A stretch of DNA of 64,000 nucleotides from positions 1 to 64,000 of the forward strand of contig NZ_JAFJSY010000017.1 in NCBI RefSeq assembly GCF_019857225.1. Reading direction: 5' to 3'. The notes beneath the pieces are model-generated. The model saw only the letters and a list, made by a program, of their open reading frames with translations, had not been told where the DNA came from and made no database searches. This document shows positions 9,225 through 18,629 of this stretch, piece after piece. The first letter of the stretch is position 1. Every line of letters begins with the position of its first letter. Origin of the DNA: Streptomyces plumbidurans (GTDB lineage: Bacteria; Actinomycetota; Actinomycetes; Streptomycetales; Streptomycetaceae). The position numbers and the translations under genes were made by a program.

Positions 9225-9896
9225 TCAGCCGTGCCCGCCCGCGCGCACGAGGCCGGTCTCGTACGCCAGGACCACCACCTGGACGCGGTCGCGCAGCCCC
9301 AACTTGGTCAGGATGCGGCCGACATGGGTTTTCACCGTCGCCTCGGACAGCACCAGGCGGGCCGCGATCTCGCCGTTGGACAGGCCCTGCGCGACCAGGA
9401 TCATGACCTCGCGCTCGCGCTCGGTCAGCCGCTCCAGCTCCTTGTGCCGGGGCTCCTTGGCACCGCTCGGCAGCATCGGCGCGAACCGGTCGAGGAGGCG
9501 GCGCGTGGTCGAGGGGGCCACCACCGCGTCGCCGCTGTGCACGGCGCGGATGGCGGTCAGCAGCTCGCCGGGCGGCACGTCCTTGAGCATGAAGCCGGAG
9601 GCGCCCGCCTTCAGCCCGGAGAAGGCGTACTCGTCGAGGTCGAAGGTGGTCAGGATCAGCACCTTCGGCGGCTCGGGCTCGGAGCAGATGCGGCGGGTGG
9701 TCTCCACGCCGTCGAGCTTCGGCATACGGACGTCCATCAGCACGACGTCGACGGCCGTCGCACGCAGCACCTGCAGGGCCTCGACGCCGTCCCCCGCCTC
9801 CGCGACGACCTCCATGTCCGGCTGTGCGGCGAGCACCATCCGGAACCCGGTGCGCAGCAGCACCTGGTCGTCGACGAGCATCACGCGGATCGTCAT
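9225..9896 (-). CDS. NarL/LuxR-family response regulator
   Basis: A 223-residue response regulator. The receiver domain has the acidic pair Asp9/Asp10, the phosphoacceptor Asp55 in LMDVRMP and a later conserved Lys in MLKD. The C-terminal LuxR-type HTH (about 155-210) begins LTEREREVM and contains the SEATVKTHVGRIL recognition helix. It follows the histidine kinase gene by 96 bp on the same strand, so the two form a two-component system. ATG 9896 has a GGAAGAGG ribosome-binding site. The target genes are unknown. Confidence 0.93.
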   Translation of the reverse strand: MTIRVMLVDDQVLLRTGFRMVLAAQPDMEVVAEAGDGVEALQVLRATAVDVVLMDVRMPKLDGVETTRRICSEPEPPKVLILTTFDLDEYAFSGLKAGASGFMLKDVPPGELLTAIRAVHSGDAVVAPSTTRRLLDRFAPMLPSGAKEPRHKELERLTEREREVMILVAQGLSNGEIAARLVLSEATVKTHVGRILTKLGLRDRVQVVVLAYETGLVRAGGHG

Positions 9897-9992
9897 CGGG
9901 CCTCTTCCGTTCTCGTCCGTCTGCGGCCGGTCCCCGCGGCGAGGGCGTCGCTACGGGTCGTCACAGGTGTCGGCTGGGGGCGTACGTACACG

Positions 9993-11195
9993 TCAGTGTG
10001 CGGGTTTCAGCGGCAGCAGAGCACTGATCCGGAATCCGCCGCCCGGGCGCGGGCCCGCATCGAGCGTGCCACCGACCATACCGACCCGTTCGCGCATGCC
10101 GATCAGGCCGTGGCCCTGGCCGTCGAAGCCGCCCTCCTCGTACAGCTCGTGCGGGGCGCCCTTGCCGTCGTCCTCGACCAGCAGGCCGAGCCCGTCGTCG
10201 AAGTAGACGAGCCGCACGCTCGCGCCCGTGTTGGGCCCGCCGTGCTTGCGCGTGTTGGTGAGCGCCTCCTGCACGATGCGGTACGCGGTCAGCTCGACGC
10301 CGCTGGGCAGCGGGCGGGGGGTGCCCTCGACCTTGAAGTCGACGGGCAGCCCGGAGGTGCGGCACTGCTCGACCAGCTCGTCTATCTGCCCGACGTCGGG
10401 CTGCGGGACGTATTCGCCGGCCTCCTTGTGCTCGCCGGTGCGCAGCACGCCGAGCAGGCGGCGCATCTCGGCGAGGGCCTGACGGCCGGTGGAGGAGATG
10501 GTCTCCAGGGCCTTCTTCGCCTGGTCGGGCGCGGAGTCGAGGACATAGGCGGCGCCGTCGGCCTGCACCACCATCACCGACACGTTGTGCGCGACGACGT
10601 CGTGCAGCTCACGCGCGATCCGGGCGCGCTCGGCGGCGACGGCGACCTTGGCCTGTGCCTCGCGCTCCTTCTCCAGCCGGGCGTTGCGCTCCTCCAGCTG
10701 CGCGAAGTAGGCGCGGCGGGTGCGGATGGAGTCACCGAGCACCCAGGCGAGCGCGAACGGCACCGTCTGGAAGATCATCACGGCGATGTTGCCGAGCGCC
10801 CCGGAGTGCTCGTTCGGCCAGCGCAACTGCGCGACCGGCGCCGCGCACAGGCCCGCGGCCAGCGCCGTTCTGGAGGCCCAGCGGGCGCCCGTCGCGGCCA
10901 CCGTGTAGACGATCACCAGCATCGCGAAGTCGGCGGCCGTGGTCTCCACGTTCAGCGCGACCTGGGCGAGGCCGAGCCCGATCGCGAGCAGCAGCATCTT
11001 CTCCGGCATACGGCGGCGCAGCGCGATGACCAGGCACAGCAGGAGCACGATCGGAATGATCAGCGCCGGCGAATCGGTGCCCTTGTCCTCCTGGCGGGCG
11101 ACTTCACCCACCACCGAGATCCCGAACAGGAAGACGGCCCAGAAGGTGTCGACCCCTGTCGGGTGCCTGCGGAGGAAGTCATAGAGGCGCTGCAC
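9993..11195 (-). CDS. Two-component sensor histidine kinase (HisKA_3 type)
   Basis: A 400-residue membrane kinase with about five to six predicted transmembrane helices in residues 15-155 and short loops. It has a coiled linker (165-190), an HisKA_3 dimerisation helix with the phosphorylated His198 in RELHDVVAHN, and a C-terminal HATPase_c domain with DDGKG and GHGLIGMRERV boxes. It lacks a large extracellular sensor, so it probably senses a membrane signal. The GTG start is at 11195. Its partner is the downstream response regulator. Confidence 0.92.
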   Translation of the reverse strand: MQRLYDFLRRHPTGVDTFWAVFLFGISVVGEVARQEDKGTDSPALIIPIVLLLCLVIALRRRMPEKMLLLAIGLGLAQVALNVETTAADFAMLVIVYTVAATGARWASRTALAAGLCAAPVAQLRWPNEHSGALGNIAVMIFQTVPFALAWVLGDSIRTRRAYFAQLEERNARLEKEREAQAKVAVAAERARIARELHDVVAHNVSVMVVQADGAAYVLDSAPDQAKKALETISSTGRQALAEMRRLLGVLRTGEHKEAGEYVPQPDVGQIDELVEQCRTSGLPVDFKVEGTPRPLPSGVELTAYRIVQEALTNTRKHGGPNTGASVRLVYFDDGLGLLVEDDGKGAPHELYEEGGFDGQGHGLIGMRERVGMVGGTLDAGPRPGGGFRISALLPLKPAH

Positions 11196-11313
11196 GTAAC
11201 CCAGCGTAGGGAAGCGAGATGCGTGCAGGGGTCAACCGGAGGGCCGATCCGGACTCACCGCGCGTACTCCCACAGGTGGAGGCCCTCCTCTCCTGCACGC
11301 TTAGCCTTGCCCA

Positions 11314-12327
11314 GTGACGGAACAGACATCCGGCCGGTGGCAGGGCTGGCGGACGGCGGCGCGGGCGGCGCTGTACGGGCCCGGCGGCTTCTATCGCGGG
11401 CCCGAGGGACCGGCCGGGCACTTCCGTACGTCCGTGCACGCCTCGCCGCTGTTCGCCGACGCCGTGGCACGGCTTCTGTGCCGGGTCGACGCGGCCCTGG
11501 ACCACCCCGGATCGCTCGCCTTCGTGGACATGGCCGCGGGGCGCGGCGAGCTGGCCTGCGGCGTCCTCGCCGCACTGCCCGCCGCCGTGCTGGCCCGCAC
11601 GCGTGCGTACGCCGTCGAGATCGCCGACCGCCCCGAGGGCCTGGACGGCCGTATCGAGTGGCTGAGGGAGCCGCCGCGGAATGTCACCGGGCTCCTGTTC
11701 GCCAACGAATGGCTGGACAACGTGCCGGTGGACGTCGCCGAGGTGGACCCTGACGGGGTTCCCCGGCACGTGCTCGTACGGCAGGACGGGACCGAACGGC
11801 TCGGGGAGCCCGTCGGCGGTGCGCAGGCGCGGTGGCTCGACCGGTGGTGGCCGCTGCAGGCCGAGGAGGGGCTGCGGGCCGAGATCGGGCTGCCCAGGGA
11901 CGAGGCGTGGGCGGACGCCGTCGCCACGCTCGACCGGGGGCTCGCGGTCGCCGTCGACTACGCCCACACCCTGGACGCCCGCCCCGCCTTCGGTACGCTC
12001 ACCGGCTTCCGCGCGGGGCGCGAGACGCGGCCCGTGCCCGACGGGTCGTGCGACATCACGGCCCATGTCGCCCTGGACGCGTGCGCGGCGCACGCGACGG
12101 CGCACGCCCCATCGGACGCCCGCCTGCTACGACAGCGTGATGCGCTGCGCGCCCTAAGCATCACCGGCGCACGCCCCGCGCTCACGCTCGCGTCCACCCA
12201 GCCCGCCGCCTACGTACGCGCCCTCGCGACCGCCGGCGAAGCCGCCGAGCTCACCGCCGAGGGCGGCCTGGGCGACTTCGGCTGGCTCCTGCAGACGGTT
12301 GGAATTCCGGACGTACTCGCCGACTGA
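11314..12327 (+). CDS. MidA/NDUFAF7-like SAM-dependent methyltransferase
   Basis: A 337-residue DUF185-family methyltransferase. The family N-terminal pattern [16 protein letters not shown] is at 26-40, a SAM-binding VDMAAGRGE at 71-79, and the family motif [12 protein letters not shown] follows. The eukaryotic homologue NDUFAF7 methylates an arginine of the 49-kDa complex I subunit, which is NuoD. The next, convergent gene here encodes a NuoD-like protein, so a substrate pairing is a reasonable inference. TAGCCT ends six bases before the GTG start and there is no ribosome-binding site, so the mRNA may be leaderless. Confidence 0.85.
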   Translation: MTEQTSGRWQGWRTAARAALYGPGGFYRGPEGPAGHFRTSVHASPLFADAVARLLCRVDAALDHPGSLAFVDMAAGRGELACGVLAALPAAVLARTRAYAVEIADRPEGLDGRIEWLREPPRNVTGLLFANEWLDNVPVDVAEVDPDGVPRHVLVRQDGTERLGEPVGGAQARWLDRWWPLQAEEGLRAEIGLPRDEAWADAVATLDRGLAVAVDYAHTLDARPAFGTLTGFRAGRETRPVPDGSCDITAHVALDACAAHATAHAPSDARLLRQRDALRALSITGARPALTLASTQPAAYVRALATAGEAAELTAEGGLGDFGWLLQTVGIPDVLAD

Positions 12328-12346
12328 CCGCGGCCGCCCCTGGAGG

Positions 12347-12410
12347 GGCCTACCTTGCCGACGGCCCCACTTGCCGACGGCCCTACTCGTCGTAGGCCCT
12401 ACTTGTCGAT
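12347..12410. repeat. Four tandem 16-bp imperfect repeats
   Basis: Units at 12347, 12363, 12379 and 12395 follow the pattern ggcc(c/t)(t/c)ac-(t/c)(t/c)(t/g)-(c/t)cga(c/t/a). They fill the space between the convergent methyltransferase and NuoD-like genes and run into the last codons of the latter. No strong terminator is seen there. Confidence 0.7.
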
Positions 12411-13550
12411 GTCCCCGACCACGAAGAACATCGACCCCAAAATCGCCACCATGTCCGCGACCAGCGTCCCCGGCAGCAGCTCCACCAGCGCCTGGATGTT
12501 GTTGTACGAGGCCGAGCGCAGCTTCAGCCGGTACGGGGTCTTCTCGCCCTTGCTGACGAGGTAGTAGCCGTTGATGCCGAGCGGGTTCTCGGTCCAGGCG
12601 TAGGTGTGCCCCTCGGGCGCCTTGAGCACCTTGGGGAGCCGCTGGTTGATCGGGCCGGGCGGCAGGTCGGCGAGCCGGTCCAGGCACGCGTCGGCGAGGT
12701 CGAGGGCGACGTGCGTCTGCTCCAGCAGCACCTCGAAGCGGGCCAGGCAGTCGCCCTCCTGGCGGGTGACGACCCTCAGGGTGTCCTGCAGCTCGCCGTA
12801 GGCGAGGTACGGCTCGTCGCGGCGCAGGTCGAAGTCGACGCCCGAGCCGCGCGCGATCGGCCCGCTCACGCCGTACGCGTGCACGGCCTCCGGTGCGAGC
12901 GCGCCCACGCCCCGTGTGCGCCCGCGGAAGATCTCGTTGCCGAGCACCAGGTCGTCGAACCGGTCCATGCGCGAGCGCACCCCGGCGACGGCGGCACGCG
13001 CGCGTGAGGCCCATCCGGCCGGCAGGTCCTCCTTGAGGCCGCCGACGCGGTTGAACATGTAGTGCATACGGCCGCCGGAGACCTCCTCCATGACGTTCTG
13101 GAGGACCTCGCGCTCGGTGAACGCGTAGAAGACCGGCGTGATGCCGCCGAGTTCCAGCGGGTACGAGCCGAGGAACATCAGGTGGTTGAGCACCCGGTTG
13201 AGCTCCGCGAGCAGGGTGCGTGTCCACACCGCGCGCACAGGGACCTCCATGCCGAGCATGCGCTCCACGGCGAGGACCACACCGAGCTCGTTCGAGAAGG
13301 CCGACAGCCAGTCGTGGCGGTTGGCGAGCATGATGATCTGGCGGTAGTCGCGCGCCTCGAAGAGCTTCTCGGCGCCGCGGTGCATGTACCCGATCACCGG
13401 CTCGGCGTGCTCGATGCGCTCACCGTCCAGCACCAGGCGCAGCCGCAGCACGCCGTGCGTGGACGGGTGCTGCGGTCCGATGTTGAGCACCATGTCGGTG
13501 CTCTCCGCGGCGCCGCCGATGCCGACCATGGTCTCCGTCGTGGGAGTCAT
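12399..13550 (-). CDS. nuoD2: Stand-alone NuoD-like NADH-quinone oxidoreductase subunit
   Basis: A 383-residue homologue of complex I subunit D (49 kDa). GPQHPSTHG is at 25-33, HRGAEKL at 57-63 and [16 protein letters not shown] at 121-136. Aligned without gaps to the human subunit as I remember it, the quinone-ligand His59 is kept (His32) and Arg85 is kept (Arg58). Tyr108 has become Trp81 and Asp160 has become Glu133. No other nuo gene is nearby, so this is a paralogue outside the main operon. The ATG at 13550 fits the family start and has an AGGAGAG about 11 bases upstream. It may be an accessory or non-quinone-reducing version. Confidence 0.88.
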   Translation of the reverse strand: MTPTTETMVGIGGAAESTDMVLNIGPQHPSTHGVLRLRLVLDGERIEHAEPVIGYMHRGAEKLFEARDYRQIIMLANRHDWLSAFSNELGVVLAVERMLGMEVPVRAVWTRTLLAELNRVLNHLMFLGSYPLELGGITPVFYAFTEREVLQNVMEEVSGGRMHYMFNRVGGLKEDLPAGWASRARAAVAGVRSRMDRFDDLVLGNEIFRGRTRGVGALAPEAVHAYGVSGPIARGSGVDFDLRRDEPYLAYGELQDTLRVVTRQEGDCLARFEVLLEQTHVALDLADACLDRLADLPPGPINQRLPKVLKAPEGHTYAWTENPLGINGYYLVSKGEKTPYRLKLRSASYNNIQALVELLPGTLVADMVAILGSMFFVVGDIDK

Positions 13551-13581
13551 GAACCCAGTCTCTCCTACGTACGCTGGCCGT

Positions 13582-14094
13582 ATGGAGACGGGGAGCCCGC
13601 TGAACACGGGACCGACGGGCAACGAGGCGGCCGAGCCCACATGGATCGGTCTGCCTCCCGGGCTGTTGCGGATGCGACGGCTGCTGCTGGTGGTGTGGCT
13701 GGGGCTGCTGGCCCTCGGCCTGGGCCTGCTGCTCGGGCTGCTCTGCGGGCCCGGCTGGGCCGCCTTCGCGCTGTTGCCGCTGGCGCTGCTGGCCTGGGGC
13801 TGGGTGCTGATCGGGCGCAACTGGCGTTCGTGGCGCTACGCCGAGCGCGCCGACGACCTGCTGATCAGCCGCGGCGTCCTGTGGCGTGAGGAGACCGTGG
13901 TGCCGTACGGCCGGATGCAGCTGGTCGAGGTGACCTCCGGCCCGGTCGAGCGGCACTTCGGGCTGGCCAGCGTGCAGCTGCACACGGCCGCCGCCGCGAC
14001 CGACGCGACCATCCCCGGCCTCGACCCGGCCGAGGCGGAACGGCTGCGCGACCGGCTCACCGAACTCGGCGAGGCCCGATCGGCGGGCCTGTGA
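13582..14094 (+). CDS. Bacterial-PH (bPH2) domain membrane protein, short
   Basis: A 170-residue protein with a two-helix hydrophobic hairpin (about 34-78, leucine-rich) followed by a bPH2 domain (about 82-150) typified by [19 protein letters not shown] and [10 protein letters not shown]. It overlaps the next, larger PH protein by 4 bp, and the two are the usual YdbS/YdbT-like pair. The function is unknown; the pair is thought to act at the membrane. TACGCT ends six bases before the ATG with no Shine-Dalgarno sequence, suggesting a leaderless transcript. Confidence 0.85.
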   Translation: METGSPLNTGPTGNEAAEPTWIGLPPGLLRMRRLLLVVWLGLLALGLGLLLGLLCGPGWAAFALLPLALLAWGWVLIGRNWRSWRYAERADDLLISRGVLWREETVVPYGRMQLVEVTSGPVERHFGLASVQLHTAAAATDATIPGLDPAEAERLRDRLTELGEARSAGL

Positions 14095-15476
14095 CGGCGC
14101 CGGGCGTCGAGGACGCCGTACGCGGGAGGGAGCCCGTCACCGAGCGGCGGCTGCATCCCGTGACCCCGCTGAGGCGGGCGTGGGCGCCGGTGGCCGTCGT
14201 CATCGGGTGGGCCGTGCACGACCCCGACCAGGCGCAGCGCCAGCTGACGCGGCTGACCACCACGACGCTGCTGATCGCGCTCGCCGTGCTCGTGCCGGTG
14301 GCCGCGCTGTACGGCTTCATGACCTGGTGGTTCACGCACTTCGCGGTGACGGAGTCCGAACTGCGCATCCGTACCGGCCTGTTGTTCCGGCGCACCGCGC
14401 ACATCCGGTTGGAGCGCATCCAGGCGATCGACGTCACCCAGCCGCTCCTCGCGCGCGTGGCGGGCGTCGCCAAGCTCAAACTCGACGTCATAGGCACCGA
14501 CAAAAAGGACGAGCTCGCCTTCCTCGGGGAGCGCGAGGCGCGTGCGCTGCGCGCCGAACTGCTGGCGCGCGCCGCCGGGTTCGCGCCCGAGACGGCGCAC
14601 GAGGTCGGTGAGGCGCCGGTGCGCGAACTGCTGCGCACGCCCCCGCGCGACCTCGCGATCTCCGTCGTCCTGACGGGTTCCACCTGGGGCACCCTGGCCG
14701 CCGCGCTCGTCGTCCCGCCGCTGCTGTGGCTGGCCACCCACAGCGTGTGGACGGTCCTGGCGACCGGCCTGCCGCTGCTGGGCGCCGCGGGCGCGAGCAG
14801 TGTGGGGCGGTTCGTCACCGAGTACGACTGGAAGGTCGGCGAGTCGCCGGACGGGCTGCGCATCGACCACGGGCTGCTCGACCGCGCGCACGAGACGGTG
14901 CCGCCCGGCCGCGTGCAGACGGTACGCATCGTGGAGCCGCTGCTGTGGCGCCGGCGCGGTTGGGTCCGGGTGGAACTGGACGTGGCCGGATCGTCCAACT
15001 CGGTCCTCGTACCGGTCGCTCCCCGCGCGGTCGCCGAAGCGGTCGTCGCACGCGTACTGCCGGGGGTCACGGTCCCCACGCGGAAGTCCCTGTCACGACC
15101 GCCCCACCGCGCCGGCCGGTGCATACCCCTGTGGTGGCGCGCCTACGGCCTCACCGTCACCGACACGTACTTCGCCACCCGACACGGCCTGCTCCGCCGC
15201 AGCCTCGCCCTGGTCCCGCATGCAAAGGTCCAGAGCGTACGCCTCTCCCAGGGCCCCTGGCAGCGCCTGTGGCACCTCGCCGACGTACACGTGGACACGG
15301 GCGCCAACAAATCCGTGACAGCCCGCCTACGAGACGCCCAGGAGGCAGCGACGCTGCTACGAGCGCAGGCCGAACGCTCACGCACGGGGCGCCGGGACGC
15401 GGGGCCTGACCGGTGGATGACCTCGCGGGGCGAGTCGGGGAGGGCGCCGGGGGGCGGGGGCGTCAGGGGTGGGTGA
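14091..15476 (+). CDS. Bacterial-PH domain membrane protein, long (YdbT-like)
   Basis: A 461-residue membrane protein with alternating hydrophobic helices and repeated bPH2 domains. One is around 85-150 (FAVTESELRIRTGLLFRRT then RIQAIDVTQPL), one around 245-310 (GLRIDHGLLDRAHETV then GRVQTVRI) and one around 355-420 (TYFATRHGLLRRS then AKVQSVRLSQGP). The GTG start overlaps the short PH gene by 4 bp, implying coupled synthesis of a complex. The last 30 residues are Gly/Arg-rich and probably disordered. Confidence 0.87.
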   Translation: MTAPGVEDAVRGREPVTERRLHPVTPLRRAWAPVAVVIGWAVHDPDQAQRQLTRLTTTTLLIALAVLVPVAALYGFMTWWFTHFAVTESELRIRTGLLFRRTAHIRLERIQAIDVTQPLLARVAGVAKLKLDVIGTDKKDELAFLGEREARALRAELLARAAGFAPETAHEVGEAPVRELLRTPPRDLAISVVLTGSTWGTLAAALVVPPLLWLATHSVWTVLATGLPLLGAAGASSVGRFVTEYDWKVGESPDGLRIDHGLLDRAHETVPPGRVQTVRIVEPLLWRRRGWVRVELDVAGSSNSVLVPVAPRAVAEAVVARVLPGVTVPTRKSLSRPPHRAGRCIPLWWRAYGLTVTDTYFATRHGLLRRSLALVPHAKVQSVRLSQGPWQRLWHLADVHVDTGANKSVTARLRDAQEAATLLRAQAERSRTGRRDAGPDRWMTSRGESGRAPGGGGVRGG

Positions 15477-15702
15477 CGGGTTGGGGGTGGGGCGATGGCG
15501 TGACGGCGTCGGACCGGCCGACGGGCTGAGCTCGGCGCGCGCCCGGGACGCCGCGTCAGGGACGCCGGGTCCGACCGCCGGATGGCCCCGCAAGGGCGTC
15601 CTCGTACGGGCGCCGAAAACCGACGACCCCAGGACCGGTCGACGGGCTGAAGGTCCGTCAGTGGTCCCAGGGTCGGTGGTGCGGCTGGGGGTTGGTGCGT
15701 GG

Positions 15703-17217
15703 TCAGGAGACCGCGCTGCGCAGGCCCTCCACGTCGATCTGTTCGGTCTCGTCGTGTGCGGTCAGGTCGATCACCTGGCCGACGCCGCGGGCGTGTTCGT
15801 CGGCCGGCTTGAACTCCGCCTCGGACTCGGTCTTGTGGACGGCGAGCGCCTCCTCGCCGACCACGTCGGCAAGGTCCTGGTTCTGCACGGCCTCGATGGC
15901 ATCGTGGGCGGGCTCCGTCTTCGTACCGAAGAAGTCGAATCCGCCCTCGACCGCCGGACGCGCGGGGGTTGGGGGTACGACGGCCACTGCGGTCGGTGCG
16001 ACGAAGTGACCGGCGGGCTGCTGCGCGGAGGGGGCGTACTTCGCCGGAGTGGTGGCGGCCGCGCGCTCGTGCCCGTCGACCGCCACGGGCTTCCCCTGTG
16101 CCTCGTCCTCCTGCGCCGCGGCCTCGGCGCCGCCGTCGACGGCGGCCTCGGTCGCAGTGTGGGCCGTCCCGGTCCTGCCGGCGGCCGCGGCCGCCTCGCT
16201 CGCCGCGGAGGCGGCACTCGCCTTCACCTGCCGGCGCTTCGCGGACCTGTCGCCCTTGGTGGGACCGTCGCCCTTGGGCGAACCGTCGTCGTCGGGCGTC
16301 GTACCGTTCTGCTCGCCGCCCTCGGACTCCCCCTCGGTCCCGGCCTCGGCCTCGATCTCAGTCGAGGTCTCGGTCTCGGTCTCGGCTTCGCTGTTCACGG
16401 AAGCGTCCTCCGGGGCACCGTCCTCCACGGACTCGTCCCCAGCGGCCTCACCGTCCTGGTCGACCTCGTTGACCTTTTCGACCTCTTCGCCCTCATCGAC
16501 CTCGTCGAACCGCTTGAGCGCCGCGTTCGCCCGCAGGAACAGCTGCGACCCCTCCGGTGAGAAGACCGCCGCAGGCTCCTCCGACTCGTCCGCGTCCCCC
16601 GCGTCAGCCAAACCCTCGACATCCGCCACGTCGTCCGCGTCTGCATCCGCGTCCGTATCCGCACCCACCGAGGCAGCCACAGCCTCAGTCTCCGCGGTCT
16701 CGGCCACAGCCTCGGCCTCAGTGGCCTCAACGTCCCCCGGCGGCAGCGCCCGCGTCGGCGTGCCCGCCTCTATCTCCAGCAGGCGACGGCCCTCCAGGGC
16801 GCTCGCCCGCTCGGTCTCCGCGGTGGCGTACCGCCGTAGCAGGGCCGCGTGTTCGTTGCGCAGACCCGCCAGTTCGGCGCGCTTGGCCCGCAGTCGCTGC
16901 TCCAGCTTGGTGCGCAGCTCGCGGGACTCCTCGAGGTCGGTCTCCAGCTCGGCGACCCGCTCCTCGTGCCGCCACTCGTCGCTCGCACGCGCGCGCGTGA
17001 GGTCGGCGACCTGTTTGCCGGCCTGGGCGTCCCAGCGGCGCATGACGGCCGCACCGACGACGGCGGTGGCCGCGGCGATGGCCGCGATGACGCGAAGTGC
17101 GGCCTGCTGTGTGAACACCCAGGGGCCGAAGGCGCAGACAAAGGAGACGCCTGCGATCGCCGACGGGGGCAGCAGCCTGTGCAGGGGCGGGGAATGGCGG
17201 TGACGTCCACGTGGCAT
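15703..17217 (-). CDS. Membrane-anchored coiled-coil protein with long acidic disordered tail
   Basis: A 504-residue protein of unknown function. Two hydrophobic helices lie at about 18-37 and 40-60, followed by a charged coiled coil (about 65-145, rich in RAxxEL/EERVAELE patterns). Residues 165-330 are Asp/Glu/Thr/Ala-rich repeats that look disordered, then comes a Lys/Ala-rich stretch. The C-terminus is better ordered (FDFFGTK, QDLADVVGEEAL, VIDLTAHDE). TAAGTT ends seven bases before the ATG and no ribosome-binding site is seen. The 226 bp between this gene and the upstream PH gene hold nothing I recognise. Confidence 0.78.
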   Translation of the reverse strand: MPRGRHRHSPPLHRLLPPSAIAGVSFVCAFGPWVFTQQAALRVIAAIAAATAVVGAAVMRRWDAQAGKQVADLTRARASDEWRHEERVAELETDLEESRELRTKLEQRLRAKRAELAGLRNEHAALLRRYATAETERASALEGRRLLEIEAGTPTRALPPGDVEATEAEAVAETAETEAVAASVGADTDADADADDVADVEGLADAGDADESEEPAAVFSPEGSQLFLRANAALKRFDEVDEGEEVEKVNEVDQDGEAAGDESVEDGAPEDASVNSEAETETETSTEIEAEAGTEGESEGGEQNGTTPDDDGSPKGDGPTKGDRSAKRRQVKASAASAASEAAAAAGRTGTAHTATEAAVDGGAEAAAQEDEAQGKPVAVDGHERAAATTPAKYAPSAQQPAGHFVAPTAVAVVPPTPARPAVEGGFDFFGTKTEPAHDAIEAVQNQDLADVVGEEALAVHKTESEAEFKPADEHARGVGQVIDLTAHDETEQIDVEGLRSAVS

Positions 17218-17305
17218 GGCCAGAAACTTACCGCGCGTAGGCGACCCTTGGTGCCCCGCCCCGTAAAAACACAGCCATACCGAAACGTTCACAGGGCATC
17301 AGGAA

Positions 17306-17335
17306 TTGACCTTCGTTGAATTTCAACAAGATCAA
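17306..17335. promoter_or_regulatory. AT-rich imperfect inverted repeat with perfect GTTGAA-t-TTCAAC core
   Basis: The core palindrome is at 17315-17327; the outer arms pair TTGA with TCAA and include one mismatch and one unpaired base. It lies 98 bases upstream of the coiled-coil gene and 18 bases after the esterase stop. It could be an operator for the former or a 3' structure for the latter. Its low G+C makes it stand out. Confidence 0.45.
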
Positions 17336-17353
17336 CACCGCTCGAAACACCGG

Positions 17354-18481
17354 TCACCTGTCGCTCAGGCGGCCGCTCATCCACTGCAGGGTCGCCGGAA
17401 TCTCCCGCCGCCAGGTGTTGAAGTTGTGCCCGCCGCTTTCGAGGATGATCGAGGAGATCCGCGTCAGCTTCGTGGCCCGCACACCCCCTATGAACTTCAG
17501 CGTCGCCTTGTAGTTGGATTCGCCGATCCTGCTGCTGGTGACGAGCAGTGAAGTGTCGGGCGCGGGCAGGTGCTTGAGGCACCACCACAGGTCGGCCCGG
17601 TCGCGCAGCGCCCCGTCACCCCGGAAGAGATCGCCGGTGGTGGGGTCGATCGGCGCCTTGTAGTACGGCGAGAGGCCCGCCCCCGCCGCGTACGCCCGGG
17701 GATGGTGCATCGCGATCTTCAGGGCGCAGTAGCCGCCTGTGGAGTCGCCGATGATGCCCCAGCTGCCGGGTTTTCTGCCCACCCTGTAGTGCGCGGCCAC
17801 GGCATCCGGAAGGTCCTTCGCGAAGAACGTCTCCGTCTGCGGACCGCCGGGGATGTCCACGCACTCCGTGTCCCTCGGCGGCGCCACCGTAGGACGCAGC
17901 ATCACCAGGATCATCGGCTGCATACGGCCGTTCTTGGCGAGTTCCCGAGCAGTGCGCGGATAGTGCAGTTTGTTCACCAGCGCCTGGGCGGTGCCCGGAT
18001 ATCCCGTCAGCACGACTGCGGCCGGAAAGGTGCGCGCGCGGTAGCGGGCCTGGAAGTACTCCGGAGGCAAATAGACATACGCGGGTGTGGCGATGTGCGA
18101 GGTACGGCCGACGATGTCGACCTTCTGGATCTGACCGGCCGTCTGCGGCCGTGAACCGCCGGCCCCGGCCATACGTCCCGTGTCGAGCACCTGGAGCGGA
18201 CCGCCCGCGCCGCCGAGCGCCGTGTGGTCCACCACGACGCCCTGCTCCTTCTCCCGTCCGAACAGGTCGGCCCAGCTGGCGTAGAACCCGAAGGCCTGGT
18301 TGGCGGCCAGGCCCACCGACGCGAACAGGGCCAGCTGGGTGCCGAACAGCAGAACGACGCGGCCGCTGACGGCCCGCCAGTTCCGGCGCGCCAGACGCGG
18401 CCACAGCCACACCGTGCCGGTGAACAGCAGCACGGCGAACGCGGCCGTCAGCCACAGCACTTTGTTGCTCGTAAGACCCAT
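17354..18481 (-). CDS. Membrane-anchored esterase-like alpha/beta hydrolase
   Basis: A 375-residue protein with two N-terminal transmembrane helices (about 8-26 and 40-62) and an extracytoplasmic alpha/beta-hydrolase of the esterase D/mycolyltransferase type. The nucleophile elbow is GDSTGGYCAL and the catalytic His is probably in SGGHNFNTW near the C-terminus. Its acyl substrate is unknown. It diverges from the MprF-like gene across a 148-bp region that contains a sigma-E-like promoter for the other gene. A joint cell-envelope role is an inference from position. Confidence 0.83.
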   Translation of the reverse strand: MGLTSNKVLWLTAAFAVLLFTGTVWLWPRLARRNWRAVSGRVVLLFGTQLALFASVGLAANQAFGFYASWADLFGREKEQGVVVDHTALGGAGGPLQVLDTGRMAGAGGSRPQTAGQIQKVDIVGRTSHIATPAYVYLPPEYFQARYRARTFPAAVVLTGYPGTAQALVNKLHYPRTARELAKNGRMQPMILVMLRPTVAPPRDTECVDIPGGPQTETFFAKDLPDAVAAHYRVGRKPGSWGIIGDSTGGYCALKIAMHHPRAYAAGAGLSPYYKAPIDPTTGDLFRGDGALRDRADLWWCLKHLPAPDTSLLVTSSRIGESNYKATLKFIGGVRATKLTRISSIILESGGHNFNTWRREIPATLQWMSGRLSDR

Positions 18482-18581
18482 GAACTGCTTCCTGCCTGCG
18501 GTTTCACCCGTCTCCCCCGCACCTTCGCGAGGGCTTGTCCGGGACTTTCCTCGGCCTTTGGGACGGCTTTGAGAAGCGGAG

Positions 18582-18609
18582 TGAACCTCTCCTCGTGTGA
18601 GACCGTCCT
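18582..18609 (+). promoter_or_regulatory. Sigma-E-like (ECF) promoter candidate
   Basis: TGAAC at 18582-18586 is followed after 17 bases by CGTCCT (18604-18609). This fits the Streptomyces sigma-E cell-envelope-stress promoter pattern (TGAAC, 16-17 bases, CGTC) as I remember it. The predicted start is 10-15 bases before the ATG of the MprF-like gene. No comparable promoter was found for the divergent esterase. Confidence 0.5.
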
Positions 18610-18629
18610 AGAGGGCGCAATGTCGCCGG

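Noticed and set aside
7554..11753. Very long plus-strand open frame (1399 codons)
   Set aside because: It runs antisense or out of frame across several well-recognised genes; this is a G+C-rich codon-bias shadow. The same holds for 24499-26811 opposite ftsH.
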